From Oribacterium sp. UBA5894 (GTDB lineage Bacteria; Bacillota; Clostridia; Lachnospirales; Lachnospiraceae), in contig DJEQ01000007.1 in assembly GCA_002431355.1 (NCBI GenBank), positions 720 to 7,203 of the forward strand: 6,484 nucleotides of DNA, read 5' to 3'. The translations under genes were made by a program, and so were the position numbers. The number at the start of each line of letters is the position of its first letter. Position 1 is the stretch's first letter. The notes below the pieces were generated by a model. It saw only the letters and a list, made by a program, of their open reading frames with translations. It was not told where the DNA came from and made no database searches. Of the stretch, positions 1 through 4,800 are shown in pieces.

Positions 1-1581
1 GGTGCCTTCCGCGATCCGAAGAAGAAAAAGAAGGTGCTGGTGCTTGGCTCCGGCCCGATCCGGATCGGACAGGGCATCGAGTTCGACTTCTGCTCTGTGC
101 ACAGCACCTGGCAGTTCGAGCGCGAGGGCTATGAGACCATCATCATCAATAACAACCCGGAGACCGTGTCGACCGACTTCGATATCGCGGATAAGCTGTA
201 CTTCGAGCCGCTGACGCCGGAGGATGTGCGGAATGTCGTCGATGTGGAGAAGCCGGATGGTGCCGTCGTACAGTTCGGTGGACAGACGGCCATCAAGCTG
301 GCCGATGCCCTCGAGAAGATGGGCGTGCCGATTCTCGGTACGCAGCAGGATGACGTCGATGCGGCGGAGGATCGTGAGCGTTTCGATGAAATTCTGCAGC
401 AGACCGGCTGCCAGCGTGCGGCTGGACATACGGTTTTCACCGCAGAGGAGGCGAAGGAAGCCGCACGGGAGCTGGGCTATCCGGTACTGGTGCGTCCGTC
501 CTACGTGCTCGGCGGTGCCGGTATGCGTATCGCCATCAGCGACCAGGACATCGACGAGTACATCGGCGAGATCAACCAGATTGCACAGGAGCATCCGATT
601 CTGGTGGATAAGTACATTCGCGGTACGGAGCTCGAGGTCGATGCGATCTGCGATGGCCAGGATATCCTGATTCCAGGCATCATGGAGCACATTGAGCGTA
701 CGGGTATCCATTCCGGCGACTCCATCTCGGTTTATCCGGAGCGGAGCCTGACACCGAAGGCGAAGGAGCGTGTCATCGAGTACACCGAGCGTCTCGCGAA
801 GGCGCTGCACGTCATCGGTATGGTCAATGTTCAGTTCATTGCAGATGGTGACGAGGTCTACATCATTGAGGTGAACCCGCGTTCCTCCCGTACCGTGCCG
901 TACATCAGTAAGGTCACGGGCATTCCGATCGTGCCGCTTGCGACCCAGATCATCTGTGGTCATACGATTCGGGAGCTGGGCTATGAGCCGGGCCTTCAGA
1001 AGGAAGCCGACTACTATGCCATCAAGATGCCGGTCTTCTCCTTCGAAAAGATCAAGGGTGCCGACATTAGCCTTGGACCGGAGATGAAGTCGACCGGAGA
1101 GTGTCTCGGTATCGCAAAGAGCTTCAATGAGGCCCTGTACAAGGCCTTCCAGGGTGCCGGCATTCAGCTTCCGAAGTATAAGAACATGGTGATTACCGTG
1201 CGCGATGAGGATAAGGAAGAGATCGTGCCGATCGCCAAGCGCTTTGAGAACCTGGGCTATCGCATTTTTGCAACCCATGGCACCTATCAGGCGCTCACTG
1301 AGGGTGGCGTCAAGTGCTTCCAGGTTCGAAAGGTGGAGCAGGAGTCGCCAAACATTCTTGACCTGGTGCTGGGCCATGAGCTCGATATCGTCATCGATGT
1401 TCCGAGAGAGGGCGCCGAGGCGTCGAAGGACGGCTTCGTGATCCGTCGAAATGCCGTCGAGACGGGCGTCAATGTACTGACTGCGGTAGATACGGCGAGA
1501 GCACTGGCAACATCCCTGGAAAACAAGTCATCCGAGCTGCATCTCGTGGATATCGCAGCACTCGATGAAGAGAAGAAGTGA
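1..1581 (+). CDS. carB: Carbamoyl-phosphate synthase large subunit, C-terminal half (5' end outside window)
   Basis: The reading frame is open from base 1, so the gene starts upstream and only 526 residues are visible of a family that is usually about 1,070. The large subunit makes carbamoyl phosphate in the cytoplasm from bicarbonate, ATP and ammonia, the last supplied by the CarA glutaminase, for arginine and pyrimidine synthesis. The visible part starts in a lysine-rich linker (GAFRDPKKKKK) just before the carbamoyl-phosphate-forming ATP-grasp half. It shows VLGSGPIRIGQGIEFD, NNNPETVSTD, RPSYVLGGAGM, EVDAICDG, IMEHIERTGIHSGDS, the metal/ATP site EVNPRSSRTVPY, and GPEMKSTGE. From about base 1189 comes the MGS-like regulatory domain (ITVRDEDKEEIVPIA, FATHGTYQAL), the usual site of effector binding. 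The stop is TGA at 1579-1581. The next gene starts 13 bases later, so the two are probably co-transcribed. No frameshift or missing core motif is seen. Confidence 0.97.
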   Translation, partial: GAFRDPKKKKKVLVLGSGPIRIGQGIEFDFCSVHSTWQFEREGYETIIINNNPETVSTDFDIADKLYFEPLTPEDVRNVVDVEKPDGAVVQFGGQTAIKLADALEKMGVPILGTQQDDVDAAEDRERFDEILQQTGCQRAAGHTVFTAEEAKEAARELGYPVLVRPSYVLGGAGMRIAISDQDIDEYIGEINQIAQEHPILVDKYIRGTELEVDAICDGQDILIPGIMEHIERTGIHSGDSISVYPERSLTPKAKERVIEYTERLAKALHVIGMVNVQFIADGDEVYIIEVNPRSSRTVPYISKVTGIPIVPLATQIICGHTIRELGYEPGLQKEADYYAIKMPVFSFEKIKGADISLGPEMKSTGECLGIAKSFNEALYKAFQGAGIQLPKYKNMVITVRDEDKEEIVPIAKRFENLGYRIFATHGTYQALTEGGVKCFQVRKVEQESPNILDLVLGHELDIVIDVPREGAEASKDGFVIRRNAVETGVNVLTAVDTARALATSLENKSSELHLVDIAALDEEKK

Positions 1582-1594
1582 GAGGAGGAACAGC

Positions 1595-2530
1595 ATGAGT
1601 AAGAAGCGAATGGTCATTGCGCTTGGACATAAGGATCTCGGATTTACCCTTCCGGAGCAGAAGGCGGCCGTCGCACGTACGGCCACGATGATCGGCGATT
1701 TCGTGGAGGATGGCTATCAGGTGGCGCTGGTTTTCTCCAATGCACCGCAGGTGGGCATGATCCATACGGCCATGAAGAACCTCACGGAATCAAATCCAGA
1801 GCAGTATGTGAATACGCCGCTCAGCATGTGCTCCGCCATGAGCCAGGGCATGATCGGCTATGATCTTCAGAATGCCGTCCGGGCAGAGCTTGTGAAGCGA
1901 GGCATCTACAAGACGGCCTCCACCATTATTACGCAGGTACTGGTGGACCCGTATGATGAGAGCTTCTATAATCCGATCAAGTGTGTCGGAAAGCTCATGA
2001 ATGCAGAGGAAGCGAAGAAGGAAGAGGACAATGGCAATCATGTCGTGATGGTTTCCGATGGCGTTTTCCAGCGTATCGTGCCATCTCCGACGCCGAAGTC
2101 CATTGTCGAGATTGACGCCATTAAGACGCTCCTCGATGCGGATCAGGTGGTCATCGCCTGTGGCGGTGGCGGCATTCCAGTGCTCCGTCAGGGTAATAAC
2201 CTGAAGGGGGCCGCGGCCGTTATCGAGAAGGACCGCACGGCGGCCCTCCTTGCAAAGGACGTGGATGCCGACATTCTCCTCATTACGACGGCCGTGGATC
2301 ATGTATCCCTGAACTATGGCCAGGCAGACGAGAAGGCCCTTGATACCATGACGATCGAGGACGCCCGTCAGTACATTCAGGATGGCCATTTCGAGTTCAA
2401 GTCCATGCAGCCGAAGGTGGAAGCCGGCATTGACTTCGTCGAGGCAGGCAAGGGTCGGAAGGCCATCATCACCTCGATGGAGCTTGCGGAGAAGGCCGTC
2501 GACGGCTGCGCCGGCACGACGATTCAGTAG
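1595..2530 (+). CDS. arcC: Carbamate kinase family protein with altered N-terminal substrate loops
   Basis: Carbamate kinase interconverts ATP plus carbamate and ADP plus carbamoyl phosphate; it is best known from the last step of fermentative arginine or allantoin breakdown. The product is 311 residues, the normal length. ATG 1595 is chosen because GAGGAGG (1582-1588) sits 6 bases before it; an in-frame ATG at 1565 lies inside carB and lacks such a site. Family signatures are QVGMIHTAM (52-60), SAMSQGMIGYDLQNA (80-94), TQVLVDPYD (113-121), RIVPSPTPKSIVEID (160-174), ACGGGGIPV (188-196), the lysine motif VIEKD (209-213) and the late catalytic-type lysine MQPKVEAG (K274). Two loops depart from the consensus. 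The usual ALGGNAL is ALGHKDL (residues 9-15), and the usual HGNGPQVG is FSNAPQVG (47-54). These loops normally help hold phosphate and carbamate, so activity or substrate may differ. Placement right after carB points to a carbamoyl-phosphate role, but the exact reaction is uncertain. Confidence 0.85.
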   Translation: MSKKRMVIALGHKDLGFTLPEQKAAVARTATMIGDFVEDGYQVALVFSNAPQVGMIHTAMKNLTESNPEQYVNTPLSMCSAMSQGMIGYDLQNAVRAELVKRGIYKTASTIITQVLVDPYDESFYNPIKCVGKLMNAEEAKKEEDNGNHVVMVSDGVFQRIVPSPTPKSIVEIDAIKTLLDADQVVIACGGGGIPVLRQGNNLKGAAAVIEKDRTAALLAKDVDADILLITTAVDHVSLNYGQADEKALDTMTIEDARQYIQDGHFEFKSMQPKVEAGIDFVEAGKGRKAIITSMELAEKAVDGCAGTTIQ

Positions 2531-2644
2531 GGCATGGTATAGTAGCCTCATAACGAGTTGGATAGGCCGTGGTCATCCGGCAGGATCAGGGCGATCCGAA
2601 TGGGTCACGGATATCCGATAAATGATTTGTAATTTAATGAAATG

Positions 2645-2697
2645 AAAAAAGCCGTTGTATGGCCAGATCAAATGTCTGGCTGTGCGACGGCTTTTTT
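2645..2697 (+). terminator. Intrinsic terminator of the carB-arcC unit
   Basis: The left arm AAAAAAGCCGTTG (2645-2657) pairs with CGACGGCTTTTTT (2685-2697), with one G-U pair. The stem continues through G-U-rich pairs to an upper helix GCCAGA (2662-2667) / TCTGGC (2675-2680), closed by a 7-base loop. The six T's after the GC-rich base form the U tract on the plus strand. The six A's on the other side would let it work on the minus strand too, but no minus-strand gene in this window needs it. It lies 114 bases after the carbamate kinase stop codon, and the bases between hold only small palindromes such as CGGATATCCG (2608-2617). Confidence 0.93.
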
Positions 2698-2719
2698 ATC
2701 GAAAAATAATGCGGCGAAG

Positions 2720-2739
2720 TGATATGACATTACATATCA
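2720..2739. repeat. Short inverted repeat at the outer edge of the left array
   Basis: TGATATG (2720-2726) and CATATCA (2733-2739) are perfect 7-base arms around ACATTA. It contains a partial copy of the array motif (TGACATTACAT, 2725-2735). The comparable place on the right flank, 4272-4285, carries AGAC / GTCT arms around GGCATT with a partial motif CGGCATTGTCT (4275-4285). The arms differ in sequence but both sides keep a dyad here. Confidence 0.5.
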
Positions 2740-2770
2740 TACGATTTGACATGATATCGAGTGCTGGAAG

Positions 2771-2789
2771 ACTATGGCATTGCCATAGT
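2771..2789. repeat. Perfect 19-bp palindrome, first site of the left array
   Basis: ACTATGGCA (2771-2779), a central T (2780) and TGCCATAGT (2781-2789) form a perfect dyad with 9-base arms. Its core TGGCATTGCCA (2775-2785) matches the 11-bp consensus exactly. Such a site fits a homodimeric DNA-binding protein; as RNA it would need an unlikely one-base loop or a shorter stem, so protein binding is the easier reading. Confidence 0.8.
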
Positions 2790-3018
2790 TTGGCTAAGGA
2801 ATGGATTTGAGTATTTTGGCATTGTCGTTTTTTCAAGGAGAAGAAGCTGTGTGTTGTTTGACATTGCCTGCAAGCTGATTATTTACATAATAGAGACATG
2901 AGAAGTAAATTGACATTACATTGTTGCAATGTCAAAAATTATAGACGCTTGATATCATGTAAAATTTGCAATATTTTATTGATTCTGATTAGGTATATGA
3001 ATTGGGAAGGCAATGTCA
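2775..3018. repeat. Left array of 11-bp TGRCA-W-TGYCA dyads
   Basis: Five sites with centres 2780, 2822, 2864, 2929 and 3013: TGGCATTGCCA, TGGCATTGTCG, TGACATTGCCT, TTGCAATGTCA and AGGCAATGTCA. The first matches the consensus at all 11 bases and the others at 10. The first three have T at the centre and the last two A, so the array is convergent. Spacings are 42, 42, 65 and 84 bases; 42 and 84 are about four and eight turns of B-DNA, which would put those sites on one face. A sixth, weaker copy (TGGGAATGTCT) lies at 3085-3095. The intervening bases are not repeated, so this is not an array of long units. The same order and spacing recur at 4329-4571. Confidence 0.8.
2910..2935. repeat. Nested inverted repeats with two alternative pairings
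   Basis: TTGACATT (2910-2917) pairs with AATGTCAA (2928-2935) across a 10-base loop. Inside it ACATTG (2918-2923) pairs with CAATGT (2927-2932) across three bases. The two hairpins share the right-hand arm and exclude each other. The right arm belongs to the fourth site of the left array. At the same offset on the right flank the sequence CCATTA...GGACAATGTTA keeps the array site but not the full hairpin. Confidence 0.65.
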
Positions 3019-3237
3019 GATTGAAGGTAAATTCACTCTGAGTGAAAGCAGGGAGCGTTGTGAGATGACAGGACATCGTGGTTGTGGGAATGTCTCCAAA
3101 TTTATGATGCCAAAATACATTATGATGTCAGGAAAACCATCGAGGATATACCTGCTGAATTTGCCGAGTCCATTTTTGAGAAATATATATTATCAAAATA
3201 TAGAATAAGGTAGAGCCCGCGAAAATACGTTGGTTTT

Positions 3238-3259
3238 TATAGTCTGATTGCCGACTATA
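3238..3259 (+). repeat. Hairpin upstream of the nuclease-like gene
   Basis: TATAGTC (3238-3244) pairs with GACTATA (3253-3259) around an 8-base loop. The right arm is also part of a perfect 10-bp palindrome GACTATAGTC (3253-3262). It lies about 80 bases before the ATG at 3340 and after a run of five T's. The stem is too AT-rich and the following bases (GTCGTTTTG) too poor in T to call it a terminator with confidence; it could be part of the 5' leader or a binding site. Confidence 0.5.
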
Positions 3260-3269
3260 GTCGTTTTGT

Positions 3270-3280
3270 AGACATTCTCA
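3270..3280. promoter_or_regulatory. Isolated dyad copy 60 bases before the nuclease-like gene
   Basis: AGACATTCTCA matches the 11-bp array consensus at 9 of 11 positions, with T at the centre. It has no partner at the same offset on the right flank. Its place just before the gene would suit an operator used by whatever binds the arrays. With two mismatches it could be chance. Confidence 0.3.
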
Positions 3281-3339
3281 GATTTCTCAAAGTAGGCTAC
3301 ACTTTAGTAAATTATAATGAAGAAAGGAGTCTACAGACC

Positions 3340-4140
3340 ATGCCGATTACGACACATGAACTTGCGCAGAGGGACTTTGAACGCCTGGAGAAGGAGATAA
3401 GAGAACTGGAAAAACGACTGAAGCCGCTTCCAGAAGGTACACTTTCCGTCTACACGGTCCGAGGATACCGCCGCTTTTATCAGATTGTTCGGGATCCGAA
3501 AACGCATAAGCGGGTACGGATGTATATATCCACTTTTGATAAGACGAAAATCAAACAGCTGGTGGATAAAACGGTGTACCTGGCAGAGCTGAAGGATAAG
3601 AAAGAGGAATATCAGTGTTTGAAAAGCTTTCTGAATGCTTATGAAAGCAAGCTACAGCGCAGGCAGAGCCGTCTGGTCAATGTGAAAGAAATTCGTGAGA
3701 TGAGTGATTATATGCCGCCGCTTTCGAAAAGAATACAGGAATGGGAGGCTGAAGAGTATCCGACGAATTCGTATCCTAAAATGACTGCGGTAAAAAGCGT
3801 ACTGGGCATTGATGTTCGATCAAAGTCTGAAGCCTACATTGCTTCAAGGCTGAAAGAAAAAGGACTGGCTGTGCGCTATGAGTGTGAGTTGAAGCTTCCA
3901 CATGGTGTGATTTATCCGGACTTTACGATTCTGGATCCGCGATCAGGGAGGATTTACTATTGGGAACATCTGGGCATGATGGATGATGAAGAGTATGCGA
4001 AACATGCTACAAGAAAAATAGATGACTACGCGGAAGCTGGATATCTTCCTATGTTGAATCTGATTCTTACAAGTGAGACGAAGGAACGACCCTTGGATTT
4101 TGGTCTGGTGGATCATCTGATTGAGTACTATTTTGCTTAG
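3340..4140 (+). CDS. Orphan PD-(D/E)XK nuclease-like protein
   Basis: 266 residues. The ATG at 3340 is preceded by AAGGAG (3324-3329) with a 10-base gap. Residues 7-29 are a charged, likely coiled-coil helix (ELAQRDFERLEKEIRELEKRL is split by no proline). Residues 34-64 look like a beta-hairpin (TLSVYTVRGYRRFYQIV, RVRMYIS), and 65-112 form a lysine-rich helical segment. The C-terminal part carries the nuclease-like pattern: SKSEAYIA (E164), YECELKLP (179-187), YPDFTIL (D194), YYWEHLGMMDD (E209, H210), KIDDYAEAGY (K226) and LILTSET (241-247). The third motif reads E-H where classical members have E-x-K; some helicase-linked family members share this PDF...EH.G form. I recall similar uncharacterised proteins in gut Clostridia but know no experimental function. 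No transmembrane segment or signal peptide is seen. Codon use is more AT-rich than in carB. Activity, target and the link to the flanking arrays are inferred. Confidence 0.85.
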   Translation: MPITTHELAQRDFERLEKEIRELEKRLKPLPEGTLSVYTVRGYRRFYQIVRDPKTHKRVRMYISTFDKTKIKQLVDKTVYLAELKDKKEEYQCLKSFLNAYESKLQRRQSRLVNVKEIREMSDYMPPLSKRIQEWEAEEYPTNSYPKMTAVKSVLGIDVRSKSEAYIASRLKEKGLAVRYECELKLPHGVIYPDFTILDPRSGRIYYWEHLGMMDDEEYAKHATRKIDDYAEAGYLPMLNLILTSETKERPLDFGLVDHLIEYYFA

Positions 4141-4294
4141 CCAAAATAATAGTGTATGTTGTGAAGAGAAAGAATGTTCTGTGTGCAGCCCTTACTTGTT
4201 GCGATCCACTCCGATGCTATTGCTGCCTATGTCATCATCACAGCGATTGCACTTGACCACAGTTGTCCTCCAGACGGCATTGTCTCGTAGAAGG

Positions 4295-4308
4295 ATGATG
4301 ATCATCAT
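4295..4308. repeat. Perfect 14-bp palindrome
   Basis: ATGATGATCATCAT equals its own reverse complement. It sits 21 bases before the first strong site of the right array. No copy is found at the matching place on the left flank, so it is not part of the duplicated pattern. It could be a protein-binding site or a chance run of ATG/CAT triplets. Confidence 0.5.
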
Positions 4309-4328
4309 AATGGGACATTGAATGGAAT

Positions 4329-4571
4329 TGACATTGCCGGAGTTTGACAGCAAAATAGTTGAAAAATGTTTGGCATTGCCAGTTTTACGAATAGAAAGCA
4401 AGCGCTCAAAAATGACATTGCCAGAATAATATGAATTCACACAATGCGTTTCATATGACTGATTCGCCATTATAGTTGGACAATGTTAAAATCCAGGGAA
4501 CAGGCGCTCTGCGTAAAAGCATAGAAAAATCATCCATAAGACTTGCATGTAGGCCATAATGGACAATGTCA
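4329..4571. repeat. Right array of 11-bp TGRCA-W-TGYCA dyads
   Basis: Five sites with centres 4334, 4376, 4418, 4483 and 4566: TGACATTGCCG, TGGCATTGCCA, TGACATTGCCA, GGACAATGTTA and GGACAATGTCA. The second and third match the consensus exactly, the first and fifth at 10 of 11, the fourth at 9. As on the left, three T-centred sites precede two A-centred ones. Spacings are 42, 42, 65 and 83 bases, matching the left array (42, 42, 65, 84) at a constant shift of 1554 that becomes 1553 at the last site. Between sites similarity is weak but present in places: 24 of 42 bases in the first interval, and GTAAAA at the same shift (2959 and 4513). This fits an old direct duplication under selection on the sites. 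Confidence 0.8.
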
Positions 4572-4643
4572 AAACTAAAGATAAGCTGATTTGATGAGAA
4601 ATAATGAATGGAATGGAGGATCTGGCGCGTCGTCAGCTTCTAT

Positions 4644-4672
4644 TTGTCAGGCGCGGTCCAGCGTGGTAGAAT
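4644..4672 (+). promoter_or_regulatory. Sigma-A-type promoter for the glycosyltransferase gene
   Basis: TTGTCA (4644-4649) and TAGAAT (4667-4672) are separated by exactly 17 bases, and TGG just before the -10 box gives the extended -10 TG motif. Transcription would start near 4679, leaving a leader of about 120 bases before the ATG at 4801. It lies just past the AT-rich island. Confidence 0.65.
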
Positions 4673-4678
4673 AATTCA

Positions 4679-4800
4679 CACTATGGGAACTGTTGGATTG
4701 CGGATTCTGCGCCCGACGCTGCCTGAGGGAGCGTGTATAGAAGCAGGCAGTGAAGAGGGAGCGCTGGGTGTCCGCTTTTTATAAGAAAAGAGGATAAAAC
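4679..4800 (+). promoter_or_regulatory. Structured 5' leader of the glycosyltransferase gene
   Basis: The leader has two mutually exclusive stems: ACGCT (4716-4720) with AGCGT (4730-4734), and CTGCCT (4719-4724) with AGGCAG (4745-4750). A 9-base direct repeat GAGGGAGCG occurs at 4725-4733 and 4755-4763. A small stem AGCG / CGCT followed by TTTTT ends near 4780, just before the ribosome binding site. This could be an attenuator-like leader, but I recognise no known riboswitch and the stems are short. Confidence 0.3.

Larger units (their letters stand above)
2698..3339. other. Gene-free left flank of the island
   Basis: No convincing coding region is seen in these 640 bases. They hold an inverted repeat at 2720-2739 (TGATATG / CATATCA), a perfect 19-bp palindrome at 2771-2789, the left dyad array (2775-3018), a nested inverted repeat at 2910-2935, a palindrome TTCACTC-T-GAGTGAA (3032-3046), two TTATGATGYCA half-motifs (3102-3112 and 3120-3130), a hairpin at 3238-3259, and a last dyad-like copy at 3270-3280. 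A stretch at 3064-3210 reads in one frame as a protein-like C-terminus (ending EDIPAEFAESIFEKYILSK), possibly a gene remnant, but it has no plausible start. Confidence 0.6.
2698..4620. other. AT-rich island carrying one nuclease-like gene between two matched repeat arrays
   Basis: Base composition falls sharply after the terminator at 2697 and recovers near 4620. By hand count the 60 bases from 2881 are 25% GC, against 68% for the 60 bases from 2461 in the carbamate kinase gene. The island holds the gene at 3340-4140 and about 600 bases of non-coding DNA on each side. Both sides carry the TGRCA-W-TGYCA dyads. I saw no transposase, integrase, clear terminal inverted repeat or target-site duplication, so calling it a mobile element is only an inference from composition, the single unusual gene and the duplicated flanks. 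The edges are approximate. Confidence 0.5.
4141..4800. other. Gene-free right flank and glycosyltransferase leader
   Basis: No convincing gene is seen. From left to right the region holds a weak interrupted hairpin over the nuclease-like gene's stop codon (4127-4153), a partial dyad CGGCATTGTCT (4275-4285), a perfect 14-bp palindrome ATGATGATCATCAT (4295-4308), the right dyad array (4329-4571), and, after the base composition rises near 4620, the promoter and leader of the glycosyltransferase gene. One short frame (4174-4290) reads rather protein-like near its end (AIHSDAIAAYVIITAIALDHS) but has no ribosome binding site. Confidence 0.6.

Noticed and set aside
1790..2551. 253-residue open frame on the minus strand
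   Set aside because: It is antisense to the carbamate kinase gene, with arginine/histidine/leucine-rich low-information sequence.
3002..3208. 68-residue frame starting with TTG
   Set aside because: It starts inside an array site, has no ribosome binding site and an unremarkable sequence; another frame of the same stretch looks more protein-like.
3313..3318. TATAAT as the -10 box of the nuclease-like gene
   Set aside because: Transcription would start about 3325, inside the ribosome binding site at 3324-3329, and no -35 box lies at the right distance.
4127..4153. Hairpin over the stop codon of the nuclease-like gene as a terminator
   Set aside because: The stem is interrupted and almost all A-T, with no T tract after it.
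2858..4333. TTGACA within array sites (2858, 2910, 4328) as -35 boxes
   Set aside because: No good -10 box lies 16-18 bases downstream; the best is a weak CAAAAT at 4351. The hexamer is explained by the dyad itself.
4192..4470. 92-residue minus-strand frame
   Set aside because: It runs straight through three array sites and has no ribosome site or recognisable domain.
2775..4571. CRISPR array, because of the regular 42-base spacing
   Set aside because: The repeated part is only 11 bases and is itself a dyad, copies change orientation type, spacing breaks to 65 and 84, and no cas gene is in view.
2872..4591. AAGCTGATT at 2872-2880 and 4583-4591 as a target-site duplication
   Set aside because: The first copy lies inside the left array rather than at the island's edge, and a shared 9-mer over this length of AT-rich DNA can arise by chance.
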